Origin: JAHJDR01 sp964609965
GTDB taxonomy: Bacteria; UBA10199; JADGCS01
Reading direction: 5' to 3'
Length of the DNA: 64,000 nt
NCBI GenBank assembly: GCA_964609965.1
Contig: CAZSTS010000003.1
Location: 62,001-126,000, forward strand
Made by a program: the position numbers and the translations under genes. Positions within the stretch are counted from its first letter, which is position 1; every line of letters starts with the position of its first letter. Shown piece after piece: positions 41,441 to 50,863 of this stretch. The notes below the pieces were generated by a model. That model did no database searches. It was not told where the DNA came from and saw nothing but the letters and a program-made list of their open reading frames with translations.

Positions 41441-42798
41441 TTTTTGTTTGTATAGTCTTCTTTGGCTTGTGTTTCCTAGGGCTTGCGGCAACTCGACCAG
41501 GCCTTTGGAGCCGGCTTTACATCTTTTCGACTATCATTTTATGTGGCATGATCTATGAGCAAGTGAGTTTTATTGATGAATACTTGATGAATTGCGTGAT
41601 TTTGGGAGGGTGGTTACTTTTTTCTCTTGGGATCATGGACACTACCCTTCTTCCACAAAATAAACTCAGCCGATTGCACAGATTTCTTTTTTACACCCTT
41701 TGCTTTTACTTAGTTTTTCAGAGTGTTCGTGGTGTTTATCTGACTGACATAAGAAAACTGAGATGGGTTATTTATTTTCTCTCTATTGCGTTGAGTGCCT
41801 GGATGATATCTCGTAAATCCTATGCTCTTCCTCAAGGAGTTGATTTAGTAAGAGTTGTGACCAAGTCTTTGTTTGCGTATTTTATTCTCTATCTTTTTTA
41901 TGGTTTTACTGCCGAAATTCTTTTTGGCATGAGCTGGTCTGCTGGTCAAAATATTCTTTGGGGTGGTTCATCTTACGCCATTTTTCCTTCGCTCATAGCA
42001 ATCCCTTTTAGCTTTATTTTAGCTAAATATGGAGAGCAGCAGGATCGCATGATAGCTTGGGCAACTCTCTTTTTAGTTGTGATTGCAGGCTTCTATTTTG
42101 ATTCACGGGCTTGCTATTTTGTTATTCTAGCCTGTCTTGGGATCGTAGCGCTCAAACTTGATTTGAAAAGGTTAATAGTAATGGGTGTGTTCTTTTTTGC
42201 TGTGCTCCTCTTTTTTACACAATTTGTTTGGCCTGAATATCAGAACTTTGAATCCTTTTGGAGTACAAGTATTGCCTCAAGCAGCAACCTTCTTTGGAGT
42301 CAAGAAGTCTCAGACCTTAGGCCAGGCGATATTGGTCGGTTTGCGCACCTGCATCTTCTTCCAAAAATAGTGGCAAAACATCCTGATGTCTTATTATTTG
42401 GAACAGGTTATCGAGCTTCAGGTTGGTTAATTGGTCCGGGGCTTGCTGAAGTTTTTATGGAAATGGGAAAATTTGGTGCAGCCAAAAGCAATGCAGGTTA
42501 TGAATCAACAGTTGGGATAATCAGTATTGCTCTCGAAACTGGATTGGTTGGGCTTTTCCTTTTAATGGCCAATGTACTATGCACACTAGTTTATGTTCTT
42601 CGAAAGTGTAAAGAAATCCAAACAAAACTTTTTTTGGGACTCATATTAACAGCTTCATTTTTCTGGTTATTTGTCACAAACCCAACAGATATGCCAATAT
42701 ATTTTCTTTTGATTATGCCTCATGGATTTTTATACGCCTTTGTTGATGGCAAGAATACAGCTCAAGAAATGAAGGGAGTAGAACTCCAAAATTCTTAG
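41434..42798 (+). CDS. Wzy/WaaL-like O-antigen polymerase or ligase
   Basis: A 454-residue polytopic membrane protein with about 11 helices. A large periplasmic loop lies at about residues 265-355 (WPEYQNFESFWSTS ... LLFGTGYRASGW ... AKSNAGYESTVGIISIALETGLVGL), and the GTGYR plus AL-ETG-VG pattern is typical of the Wzy_C/O-antigen ligase region. The start is GTG with AGGAAGG 6 bp upstream, overlapping the previous gene by 7 bp. It probably polymerises the repeat unit in the periplasm; ligase function cannot be excluded. Confidence 0.75.
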   Translation: MLVFVCIVFFGLCFLGLAATRPGLWSRLYIFSTIILCGMIYEQVSFIDEYLMNCVILGGWLLFSLGIMDTTLLPQNKLSRLHRFLFYTLCFYLVFQSVRGVYLTDIRKLRWVIYFLSIALSAWMISRKSYALPQGVDLVRVVTKSLFAYFILYLFYGFTAEILFGMSWSAGQNILWGGSSYAIFPSLIAIPFSFILAKYGEQQDRMIAWATLFLVVIAGFYFDSRACYFVILACLGIVALKLDLKRLIVMGVFFFAVLLFFTQFVWPEYQNFESFWSTSIASSSNLLWSQEVSDLRPGDIGRFAHLHLLPKIVAKHPDVLLFGTGYRASGWLIGPGLAEVFMEMGKFGAAKSNAGYESTVGIISIALETGLVGLFLLMANVLCTLVYVLRKCKEIQTKLFLGLILTASFFWLFVTNPTDMPIYFLLIMPHGFLYAFVDGKNTAQEMKGVELQNS

Positions 42799-42813
42799 AG
42801 CAAGGAATAATGT

Positions 42814-43965
42814 ATGAGATATTTGATCCAATTTATCACAAAAAGTTCTCTTAAGAGGTTCTTTTTGAGCAGACTTTTTTTTCTCTGTTTTACACTATTA
42901 TTTGTGCTAACGGGTCTTCTTTCATGGTATTTTGATTATCATTACATCATCACAATTCAATCAGTTATTGTTTTGTTTTCTATCATTCTTGCTGTGATCC
43001 TCGTTACCTGGACCGAAGAGTTTACCTCAATGCCAGCAGAGAGATTCATGAATGTATTAACAGGATTCGGAACAAAAGGAGAGGATGCTGTTTTTGATGA
43101 GCAGGGTGTTCCTTTGGTGAGCCTTAGAAAAATTGGAGAAATACATTATAACCCTGTTCGTGTGGCCATGGCTGGGTTTGATTATTACGAAGAATGGAAA
43201 AAGTCAGGAGAAGAGAGCGTTATTCAAAAAATGTATCATTGCACAGATTCTCTGATGGAAAACATGTTGATGAAAAAGTCTGGTGATAAGTCTTTTGCAG
43301 TGTGGGAGTATCACTATCCATGGGCAGAGCTTTCTCCTCCATGGGTTTCAGGGTTGGCACAAGGGGTTTGTGTTCAGCTTTTTTCGATTGCCTACGAGTG
43401 TTCAAAAAATACCAAGTATTTAGAGGCAGCACAAATGACATTCAATGCCTTTGCTGTTGAAGTGAAGGATGGAGGCGTGACTTATAAAGATAGCCCTGAT
43501 GAATGGTGGTATGAAGAGTATGCCAAGGCTGGCTGTGTGGAAAGTCGTGTGCTAAATGGGATGATATATGCCCTGGCAGGTATTCATGATTATCAAAGAA
43601 TATCAAAAGATTCTCTAGCTCAAGAAGCTTTTGATAGGGGTGTCAGGAGTTTATTAAAAAGATTAAATGATTTTGATACAGGGTGGTGGACTTACTATGA
43701 TTCGTGTGGTCTCATTGCTTCAAAATCATATCACAAGGTTCATATTAATCAGATGGAACAAATGTATGATTTAACTGGGATAGAGGAATTCAAAAAAACT
43801 GCTGTTCGTTGGAGAAAATATAAAGCACCATTTTTTATTCGTGAATTTATTAGGCAAAAGCCAGGCTGGCATGATTTGGTAGTGCTTTTTCTTAATATGG
43901 GATTTGTATTTATCGTGATCGAAGTCTTATATATTGCTTGGAAATATTTTTTATCATTCCATTAA
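42814..43965 (+). CDS. D-glucuronyl C5-epimerase-like membrane protein
   Basis: A 383-residue protein with two N-terminal membrane helices (residues 15-70) and one C-terminal helix. The region between matches the C-terminal catalytic domain of glucuronyl C5-epimerases: WVSGLAQGVCVQLFSIAYE, WWYEEYA, RVLNGMIYALAGIHDY, FDTGWWTYYD, KSYHKVHINQMEQMYDLTG. These enzymes invert C5 of hexuronic acids in a polymer, as in heparan sulfate. Here the target could be a uronic acid in the exported glycan. The flanking membrane helices suggest action in or near the periplasm, after polymerisation. AAGGA lies 7 bp before the ATG. Confidence 0.82.
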   Translation: MRYLIQFITKSSLKRFFLSRLFFLCFTLLFVLTGLLSWYFDYHYIITIQSVIVLFSIILAVILVTWTEEFTSMPAERFMNVLTGFGTKGEDAVFDEQGVPLVSLRKIGEIHYNPVRVAMAGFDYYEEWKKSGEESVIQKMYHCTDSLMENMLMKKSGDKSFAVWEYHYPWAELSPPWVSGLAQGVCVQLFSIAYECSKNTKYLEAAQMTFNAFAVEVKDGGVTYKDSPDEWWYEEYAKAGCVESRVLNGMIYALAGIHDYQRISKDSLAQEAFDRGVRSLLKRLNDFDTGWWTYYDSCGLIASKSYHKVHINQMEQMYDLTGIEEFKKTAVRWRKYKAPFFIREFIRQKPGWHDLVVLFLNMGFVFIVIEVLYIAWKYFLSFH

Positions 43966-43971
43966 TTTTTT

Positions 43972-45096
43972 ATGACCAAAATTGTTCATCTCACATCAGT
44001 TCATCAGAGCTATGATGTCCGGGTGTTTCATAAGGAATGCGCCTCACTGTCAGCTGCAGGGTATAATGTAACTCTTGTGGCGCAGCACACTTCTGATGAA
44101 GTTGTTGATGGCATAAAAATAAGGTCTCTCTGTAAGCCCAAGAGCCGATTCGATCGAATGATAAGAAGTCCTTTGAAGCTTTATGAAATAGCTATGGAGG
44201 AAAAGGGCTCTGTTTATCACTTTCATGATCCAGAGCTTATCCCGCTTGGGGTTTTTTTGAAGCTTCGAGGAAAAAAAGTTATCTATGATCTTCACGAAGA
44301 CAGTCCAAGACAAGCGCTTCATAAACACTGGCTCAAGCCTTGGCTGCGCTACTTGGTATCCTGGTTTCTTTCTGTTATAGAAAAAATAGGGTGTCTTTTT
44401 TTTGATGGGCTTATTGCAGCGACACCTCATATTGCAAAAAGGTTTTCGCAGAAAAAAACGATTGTCGTTCAAAATTTTCCTCGAACAAAGGGTTTGAAAC
44501 TTGAGTCAGAAACGCCATATCATGAAAGAGAGAATGTTGTAGTTTATATTGGCGGTTTGTCTCAGGAGAGAGGGATTCTAGAGCTCGTACACATGCTAGA
44601 AAAACTTCCAATAAGTTTGAAAGCGCGTCTTGAGCTTGCTGGAAACTTTTCGCCTGAATCTTTTCAGAAAGATCTTTCTGAAAGGGATGGCTGGAAAAAA
44701 GTGTGTTATTTAGGATGGCAAAATCCATCTAAGATTAAATCTCTTTTGTCACGGGCACGCGTAGGGGCTGTTGTTTTGTATCCTACACCGGCTTATCAGG
44801 AAAGCTATCCTATTAAAATGTTTGAGTACATGGCAGCGGGATTGCCAGTGGTTGCTTCGGATTTTTCTTTATGGCAAGAGATTGTTTCGCAGGCAAATTG
44901 TGGCTTGTTAGTTGATCCAAAAGACCCAAAGAGTATTGCTAAGGCTGTTCAGTGGCTATTAGACAATTCTAATGAAGCGCAAAAAATGGGAGAAGCTGGC
45001 ATGAATGCGGTCAAGGAAAAATACAATTGGGAATTGGAAGAAAAAAAATTATTGGGCTTATATAATAATCTTACAGGAAAAGTAGTTTCTACATGA
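43972..45096 (+). CDS. GT4-family glycosyltransferase
   Basis: A 374-residue GT-B enzyme. KIVHLTSVHQSYDVRVFHKECASLSAAG and FHDPELIPLG, YDLHEDSPRQ are common to a group of GT4 transferases. AYQESYPIKMFEYMAAGLPVVASDF is the EX7E region. The C-terminal LEEKKLLGLYNNL is usual. It overlaps the GT2 gene by 4 bp. Confidence 0.86.
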   Translation: MTKIVHLTSVHQSYDVRVFHKECASLSAAGYNVTLVAQHTSDEVVDGIKIRSLCKPKSRFDRMIRSPLKLYEIAMEEKGSVYHFHDPELIPLGVFLKLRGKKVIYDLHEDSPRQALHKHWLKPWLRYLVSWFLSVIEKIGCLFFDGLIAATPHIAKRFSQKKTIVVQNFPRTKGLKLESETPYHERENVVVYIGGLSQERGILELVHMLEKLPISLKARLELAGNFSPESFQKDLSERDGWKKVCYLGWQNPSKIKSLLSRARVGAVVLYPTPAYQESYPIKMFEYMAAGLPVVASDFSLWQEIVSQANCGLLVDPKDPKSIAKAVQWLLDNSNEAQKMGEAGMNAVKEKYNWELEEKKLLGLYNNLTGKVVST

Positions 45097-46160
45097 TGAC
45101 AGAAAAAACGGATTTTCATAAAGACCCTTTTGTCACTATTATTGTTCCTTGTTGTAATGAAGCGAAGTTCATTGAGTCATGTCTCGACTCCATTCTTGAT
45201 CAAACTTATCCAAAAGATCGGTACGAAATACTTGTTGTGGATGGCATGAGTGAGGATGGCACACGTGAACTAGTCAAGAAATATTCAGAACGTTTTTCTT
45301 TGATTAAGCTTTTAGACAACGTGAACAAACGCACTCCATTTGCTTTCAACCTTGGAATAAAAAATGCACAAGGTGATGTGATTTTGATTATGGGAGCACA
45401 TACCAGGTATTCTTCTAATTATATTTCTGTCATTGCTCATCACATCAAAGAAGGAAGGGCTGATTGCGTTGGTAGTGTTGCGGAAACAAGACCTGCTACA
45501 AAAGGTTTTTTTGCCCCATTTATTGTAACAAGTATTTCTTCTGCCTTTGGTGTAGGAAATTCTTACATGAGAACAGGGATTAAAAAGCCGCGCTATGTTG
45601 ATACGGCGAGTTGTCCAGGGTATGGACGTCATGTTTTTGAAAAAATAGGGTTTTTTAATGAAAAGCTTCTTTATAGTCAGGATATTGAATTCAGTATGCG
45701 ACTTAAAAAAGCGGGGCTGCGTTTTTTATGTGATCCCAGCATCACATCTTATTACTATGCTCGTTCAAATATAAAATCTTTTCTAAAACACAATTATCGC
45801 AATGGATTATGGACGATTCTTCCCTTTGCCTATAGTGATTTTGTTCCGATAACCTTAAGGCATGTTGTTCCTTTGGCCTTTGTTTTGAGTTTGCTCATAT
45901 CTTTTGCAGGGGGGCTGTTTAGTAGTTATTCTTTTTATTTAGGGTTGCTGATCGCTATGCTTTATGCAAGTTGTACTTTGTTCTTTTCGGCCAAGGTTGC
46001 TATACAAAAAAAGAAATGGTGTTATGTATTCATTATGCCTGTTGTGTATGCACTGTTGCATGTGAGTTATGGTCTTGGATCGTGTTTTGCTATTCCTCGA
46101 TTATTAAAGAATAAAGTGTTTTGGAAAAAAATATTTAGAAGAAAGCAAAAGAAAAAATAG
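45093..46160 (+). CDS. GT2-family glycosyltransferase with C-terminal membrane helices
   Basis: A 355-residue GT-A enzyme. VTIIVPCCNEAKFIESCLDSILDQTYP is the nucleotide-sugar-binding start, LVVDGMSEDGT holds Asp residues, and GDVILIMGAHTRYSS supplies a metal-binding-like position. YSQDIEFSMRLKKAG is the ED-type catalytic region. Three helices follow residue 250, as in ExoA-like inverting transferases. The start ATGATG allows either of two adjacent Met codons. Confidence 0.86.
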   Translation: MMTEKTDFHKDPFVTIIVPCCNEAKFIESCLDSILDQTYPKDRYEILVVDGMSEDGTRELVKKYSERFSLIKLLDNVNKRTPFAFNLGIKNAQGDVILIMGAHTRYSSNYISVIAHHIKEGRADCVGSVAETRPATKGFFAPFIVTSISSAFGVGNSYMRTGIKKPRYVDTASCPGYGRHVFEKIGFFNEKLLYSQDIEFSMRLKKAGLRFLCDPSITSYYYARSNIKSFLKHNYRNGLWTILPFAYSDFVPITLRHVVPLAFVLSLLISFAGGLFSSYSFYLGLLIAMLYASCTLFFSAKVAIQKKKWCYVFIMPVVYALLHVSYGLGSCFAIPRLLKNKVFWKKIFRRKQKKK

Positions 46161-46175
46161 ATTGCTGGGTTTTTT

Positions 46176-46955
46176 ATGAACAAAACAGACTATGTAGAGG
46201 TAACAGAAATCGCAGGAGAAGAAGTTTCGCAAGAACAGGTAGAGCGCATTTGTCATCGCTATTTATGGGCTCAAGGCTATAGTGAAGACAAAGATGTGAT
46301 TGAAGTGGCCTGTGGATCTGGGCAGGGCTTGGGTTGTTTGTCTCGTGTTGCTAACAATGTGGTTGCTGGTGATTATTCTGATGATGTTCTCAGCACAGCA
46401 CGTTCACATTATCAAGATCGTATTAAACTGATACGATTTGATGCACAAGAAATGCCTTTTGAGGATGCTTCCTTTGATGTGATCATTAATTTTGAAGCCA
46501 TATATTATCTGTCAGATGCAGAAAGGTTTATTAAAGAATGCACTCGGGTTCTCAGGCCTGGGGGAAAGGTGTTGATCGCTACTGCCAATAAAGATCTCTT
46601 TGATTTTAATCCCAGCCCCCATAGTTATACTTATTATGGTGTAAAAGAGCTCGATTCTTTATTGAGGCAATATGGATTTGTGAATTCCTTTTTTGGTGTT
46701 GTTGACACTTCGAGAGTTTCATTAAAGCAAAAAGTTTTTCGGCCAATAAAGAAAGTTGTTGTGGCCTCGGGCCTCATGCCAAAAACAATGAAGGGAAAGA
46801 AGCTTCTTAAAAGATTTGTGTTTGGCAAACTCATCAAGATGCCTGCAGAAATTGATGAAAAAATGATTTCATATCAGCCGCCAACTGAAATCAGTTCTGA
46901 AACACCTGATACAAAGCATAAAGTGATCTACTGTGCAGCGGCACTCAAAAAATAG
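46176..46955 (+). CDS. class I SAM-dependent methyltransferase
   Basis: A 259-residue protein. VIEVACGSGQGLG is motif I, GDYSDDVLSTARSHY motif II, FDAQEMPFEDASFDVIINFEAIYYL the Methyltransf_11 acidic region, and VLRPGGKVLIATAN the late strand. It lies directly before the initiating transferase and may methylate the glycan or its reducing-end sugar. The substrate is not known. Confidence 0.8.
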   Translation: MNKTDYVEVTEIAGEEVSQEQVERICHRYLWAQGYSEDKDVIEVACGSGQGLGCLSRVANNVVAGDYSDDVLSTARSHYQDRIKLIRFDAQEMPFEDASFDVIINFEAIYYLSDAERFIKECTRVLRPGGKVLIATANKDLFDFNPSPHSYTYYGVKELDSLLRQYGFVNSFFGVVDTSRVSLKQKVFRPIKKVVVASGLMPKTMKGKKLLKRFVFGKLIKMPAEIDEKMISYQPPTEISSETPDTKHKVIYCAAALKK

Positions 46956-46987
46956 AGCACATAAGAATATTTTTGTTTGGAGAAATT

Positions 46988-47623
46988 ATGATAAAAAGAG
47001 TTTTTGATCTCATGTTGTCATTATTTGGTTTGATTGTCATGAGTCCTTGTCTTCTCTTTTTTGCGGTTGCCATTAAAGTGGACAGCCCAGGTCCTATCTT
47101 TTATCGTGGGCTTCGTGTGGGCAGAGGCGGAAAAACATTTCGTATTTTTAAGTTTCGAAGCATGGTGGTTGATGCAGAAAAATCAGGGGTGACGTCAACG
47201 AGTGGACAAGACGATCGCGTGACAAGAATGGGAAAGCTCATCCGTAAGTTCAAAATGGATGAATTTGCGCAGCTGATTAATGTCTTTCTTGGTGATATGA
47301 GTCTTGTGGGACCTCGTCCTGAGGTACAAAAATTTGTTGATCAATACACCGAAGAAGAAAGGCAAATCTTAAGCATGAGACCTGGTATTACTGATTGGGC
47401 TTCTATCAAGTTTCATAATGAAGGAGATATTATTGAAGCCTCTGGTATTTCAGATGCAGATGAGGCCTATGCCAAACTTATCAGACCAGAGAAATTACGC
47501 TTACAATTAAAGTATATAAGAGAGCGTAGCCTCTGGATAGATATTAAAATCATTCTTGCAACCCTATCGACAATTATTGTAACAAGGGTGGACGCTAAAT
47601 CCGTGAGCGTCCCGGAGACCTAA
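46988..47623 (+). CDS. initiating phosphoglycosyl transferase (PglC/WcaJ family)
   Basis: A 211-residue monotopic sugar-phosphate transferase. One N-terminal reentrant helix (VFDLMLSLFGLIVMSPCLLFFAVAI) is followed by RVGRGGKTFRIFKFRSMVVDAE. The catalytic Asp-Glu pair lies in KMDEFAQLINVFLGDMSLVGPRPEV. It moves a phospho-sugar from UDP to undecaprenyl phosphate and so starts each repeat unit. The small size (no extra N-terminal helices) matches PglC-type enzymes. The ATG at 46988 follows GGAGA. Confidence 0.92.
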   Translation: MIKRVFDLMLSLFGLIVMSPCLLFFAVAIKVDSPGPIFYRGLRVGRGGKTFRIFKFRSMVVDAEKSGVTSTSGQDDRVTRMGKLIRKFKMDEFAQLINVFLGDMSLVGPRPEVQKFVDQYTEEERQILSMRPGITDWASIKFHNEGDIIEASGISDADEAYAKLIRPEKLRLQLKYIRERSLWIDIKIILATLSTIIVTRVDAKSVSVPET

Positions 47624-47645
47624 GAAAGAGGGAGATTTAAAGACT

Positions 47646-48752
47646 ATGAAAGTACCATTTTTTAATTATCCACATTTATTTGAGAGTGAAAAAGAAGGCC
47701 TTATTGACGTGATAAAAGATGTTGGGGGGCGTGGCGCTTTTATCATGCAAAAAGATATGGAGATTTTTGAGAAGGAGCTGACTGAATACACAGGAGCTAA
47801 GTATGCTGTGGGAGTGGCTAATGCCACAGATGGAATGCAAATGGCTCTAATGGCTGGTGGTATTGGAGACGGTGATGAAGTGATTATTAGCTCACACACC
47901 ATGGTGGCTACAGCTAGTGCTGTGCATTTTTCTGGGGCAACGCCTGTACCTGTTGAGGCAGGGCCTGATCACATGATGGATCCAGCGTCTATTGAAAAAG
48001 CTATCACATCCAAAACAAAGGTGATTTTGCCTACGCAGCTTAATGGACGTACCTGTAATATGGATGCTATTTCTAAGATTGCTGATAAAAATGGTTTGCA
48101 AATATTCGAAGATGCAGCTCAAGCCCTTGGGTCAAAATATAAAGGAAAATGCGCAGGAACATTTGGTCGTGGTGCTTGTATTAGTTTTTATCCCGCAAAA
48201 GTTTTAGGTTGTTTAGGGGATGCAGGGGCTGTGCTCACAAATGATGAAAAGGTTTACTATAATCTCATCAGGCTCAGAGATCATGGTCGCGGTGCTGATG
48301 GCGAAATTACAATGTGGGGCTTCAATAGTCGGCTTGATAATTTGCAGGCTGCCATTCTTTCATACAATTTCAAAAAATACCCGCAAATAGTAGAACGAAG
48401 ACGTGAAATTGCTGGCATGTATCAAGAGCAGCTTGGTAGCCTTAAAGAACTTGTTCTTCCTCCTGCGCCGCTAGATAATTCTGATCACTTTGATGTGTAT
48501 CAAAACTATGAAATAGAAACCCCGCGTCGCGATGAATTACAGGCTTATTTAGCTGAACGTGGTATTGGAACATTGGTTCAATGGGGAGGCACTGCGATTC
48601 ATCAGTTTAAGAGTTTGGGATTTCAGCAACATCTTCCTCAAACAGATAGATTATTTGAGCGCATGCTCATGATTCCTATGAATATGTCATTAACAAATGA
48701 GCAAGTTATCACCGTTTGTGATACTATAAAGAGTTTCTACCGTGACAAATAA
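47646..48752 (+). CDS. DegT/DnrJ/EryC1 sugar aminotransferase
   Basis: A 368-residue PLP enzyme. VANATDGMQMALMAGGIGDGDEVI binds phosphate, FEDAAQALGS carries the Asp, and SFYPAKVLGCLGDAGA the Schiff-base Lys. It is the third aminotransferase of this family in the locus and sits next to the E1-like pair, overlapping it by 11 bp. Similar aminotransferase plus E1 groups occur in other O-antigen loci as far as I recall, but the product is not established. Confidence 0.85.
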   Translation: MKVPFFNYPHLFESEKEGLIDVIKDVGGRGAFIMQKDMEIFEKELTEYTGAKYAVGVANATDGMQMALMAGGIGDGDEVIISSHTMVATASAVHFSGATPVPVEAGPDHMMDPASIEKAITSKTKVILPTQLNGRTCNMDAISKIADKNGLQIFEDAAQALGSKYKGKCAGTFGRGACISFYPAKVLGCLGDAGAVLTNDEKVYYNLIRLRDHGRGADGEITMWGFNSRLDNLQAAILSYNFKKYPQIVERRREIAGMYQEQLGSLKELVLPPAPLDNSDHFDVYQNYEIETPRRDELQAYLAERGIGTLVQWGGTAIHQFKSLGFQQHLPQTDRLFERMLMIPMNMSLTNEQVITVCDTIKSFYRDK

Positions 48753-49731
48753 AAACAAACAAATCATCGACCTCTATCGCATGATGCTTCGGATCCGGAT
48801 GTGTGAAGAGAGCCTTGTTGCCCCTATAGAGAAGCGAGAAATTCTCTGTCCAGCTCATCTTTATACAGGAGAAGAGGCTGTTGCTACTGGCGTGTGTGCA
48901 CACCTAAATCACTCAGACACGATTTTTAGTAATCACCGTTCGCACGGACATTATTTAGCCAAAGGTGGTGATTTTAAGAAAATTATCGCTGAGATTTATT
49001 GTAAAGAAAATGGGTGTTCGCGAGGTCGTGGTGGTTCCATGCATGTCTATGATACGTCTGTTGGCATGATGGGATCAGCTCCTATTGTCGCGGGAACGAT
49101 TTCTTTGGCTCTTGGTTCAGCACTGGCTTCTCGTATTAGAAAAGACAACTGCGTTTCTGTCACTTTTTTAGGTGATGGAGCCACAGGAGAGGGTGTTTTA
49201 TATGAATCTCTTAATTTTGCAGCCTTAAAAAATCTTCCTGTGATTTTTGTTTGCGAAAACAATTATTATTCTACACATCTTCATATTTCAGAAATTCGAG
49301 TGAGTGATCAGATTTATAAGGTGGCAGAACCTTTTGGTGTGAAGACACATCGAGTTGATGGCAATGATGTTCTTGCTGTCAGCAAGATTGCAGAGGAAGC
49401 TGTCTCTCTTTGTCGCGAAGGAAAAGGCCCTGTTTTTATCGAAGCACTCACTTATAGAATGCGAGGGCATGTGGGTCCTGATGACAACATTCAGGGAACG
49501 CACACAGATATTCGACCAAAAGAAGAAATAGAACAGTGGAGAGAAAAAGACCCCATTTCTCGTTTAGAAAAACATATTTTTGCTCATGATATTTGTTCGC
49601 AATCCTACTTAGATGACATCAAGGAATGCTTGCAAAAAGAAATAGATGAGGCTCACGAAGAAGCGCGATCAAGTGTGTTTCCAGATGAAAAAGAGATAAA
49701 CCAATATGTGTTCAGAAAAGAAGAATCGTAA
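48742..49731 (+). CDS. thiamine-dependent dehydrogenase E1 alpha subunit-like
   Basis: A 329-residue protein of the pyruvate/2-oxoacid dehydrogenase E1 alpha family. RSHGHYLAKGGD, GRGGSMHVYD and GSAPIVAGTISLALGSALAS are conserved, and LGDGATGEGVLYESLNFAALKNLPVIFVCENN is the ThDP-magnesium site. The start is GTG inside the end of the aminotransferase gene. No E2 or E3 gene accompanies it, so the acyl acceptor is probably not lipoyl. It forms a heterotetramer with the beta subunit encoded next, by family analogy. Confidence 0.88.
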   Translation: MTNKNKQIIDLYRMMLRIRMCEESLVAPIEKREILCPAHLYTGEEAVATGVCAHLNHSDTIFSNHRSHGHYLAKGGDFKKIIAEIYCKENGCSRGRGGSMHVYDTSVGMMGSAPIVAGTISLALGSALASRIRKDNCVSVTFLGDGATGEGVLYESLNFAALKNLPVIFVCENNYYSTHLHISEIRVSDQIYKVAEPFGVKTHRVDGNDVLAVSKIAEEAVSLCREGKGPVFIEALTYRMRGHVGPDDNIQGTHTDIRPKEEIEQWREKDPISRLEKHIFAHDICSQSYLDDIKECLQKEIDEAHEEARSSVFPDEKEINQYVFRKEES

Positions 49732-50698
49732 ATTGACCTATGGGTTGGCTATTAATGAAGCCTTTCATCAAATGATGGAAAAGGACCCTTCAGTTGTTTT
49801 GATTGGCCAGGGCGTCAAGAGTCCTTGGTATGTCGGAGACACAGCTTTAGGGCTTATTGATAGGTTTACTGAAGAGCGTGTGATTGATACACCTGTCTCA
49901 GAAAATGCCATGACTGGTGCCGCTGTTGGCGCTGCCATAGTTGGCATGCGGCCTATTGTGGTTCACCCTCGTTGTGATTTTATGATGTACGCTTTGGACC
50001 CTATCATTAATGAGGCAGCTAATTGGTATTACATGAGTGGTGGTTGCAGTTCAGTGCCCGCTGTTTTTTGGGGAGTTATTAATAGAGGAGGTGAGCAAGC
50101 AGCACAACATTCACAAGCGATTCATGCTTTTTTTGCGCATACACCAGGCTTAAAAGTGGTTATGCCTGCAACACCCTATGATGCTAAAGGGCTCATGATT
50201 TCTGCTATTCTAGATGATAATCCAGTGGTTTTTATAGATGATCGTTGGTTGTATCGTCTAGAAGACGAGGTTCCTAAGGATTTTTATTCTATTCCTATTG
50301 GTCAAGGCATTGTTCATCGAACGGGAAAAGATGTTTCTATTATTGCCGTATCCTACATGGTTCAAGAGGCACTTAAAGCTGCTGATGAACTGGAAAAAGA
50401 GGGCGTGTCTGTTGAAGTCCTTGATCCTAGAACCATTAAACCTTTGGATGAGGGCCTTATTCTTGATTCTGTCAAAAAAACAGGTCGTGTTATTGTTGCA
50501 GATGTTGGTTGGCAAAGCTTTGGTGTTGCCGCCGAAATCAGCTCTCTTATTTCTGAAAAGGCTTTTTCTCATCTCAAGGGTCCTGTCAAAAGAGTGGCTC
50601 TTCCAGATATCCCTGCGCCGGCAAGTCGTACGTTAGAAAAAGCTTATTATCCAAGAGCCCCCCACCTCATTTCAGCAGTCAAAGAAATCATTTCATAG
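49706..50698 (+). CDS. thiamine-dependent dehydrogenase E1 beta subunit-like
   Basis: A 330-residue E1 beta-type protein. KLTYGLAINEAFHQMMEKDPSVVLIGQGV, DTPVSENAMTGAAVGAAIVGMRPIV and the C-terminal transketolase domain (VSIIAVSYMVQEALKAADELEKEGVSVEVLDPRTIKPLD) are diagnostic. Family members use a Glu in the SE-A region to activate ThDP; SENAMTG retains it. It overlaps the alpha gene by 26 bp. Together they may transfer a two-carbon or acyl unit to a keto sugar, or make an acyl donor. Confidence 0.88.
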   Translation: MCSEKKNRKLTYGLAINEAFHQMMEKDPSVVLIGQGVKSPWYVGDTALGLIDRFTEERVIDTPVSENAMTGAAVGAAIVGMRPIVVHPRCDFMMYALDPIINEAANWYYMSGGCSSVPAVFWGVINRGGEQAAQHSQAIHAFFAHTPGLKVVMPATPYDAKGLMISAILDDNPVVFIDDRWLYRLEDEVPKDFYSIPIGQGIVHRTGKDVSIIAVSYMVQEALKAADELEKEGVSVEVLDPRTIKPLDEGLILDSVKKTGRVIVADVGWQSFGVAAEISSLISEKAFSHLKGPVKRVALPDIPAPASRTLEKAYYPRAPHLISAVKEIIS

Positions 50699-50804
50699 AA
50701 GAGTTTTCATACAATTTCTGAAAAATAACCCCTATTTTCATTTAAGTAGTCACAAGTTGCAAAAAACAGCCTATTGCCCATAGAAAGAGCATAATAACAA
50801 TATC

Positions 50805-50836
50805 TTGACTTAAACTTTTACTAAATTTAGTAGCAT
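50805..50836 (+). promoter_or_regulatory. possible promoter with 12-bp palindromic operator before wzz-like gene
   Basis: TTGACT at 50805-50810 resembles a -35 box; candidate -10 sequences (TTTAGT or TAGCAT) are poorly spaced at 15 or 20 bp. A perfect palindrome ACTAAATTTAGT (50820-50831) lies between. The 165-bp gap, the largest inside the locus after the ops region, makes an internal promoter plausible. Confidence 0.35.
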
Positions 50837-50863
50837 TCCACGCCAAAAGCAGCGGAGAAAATA

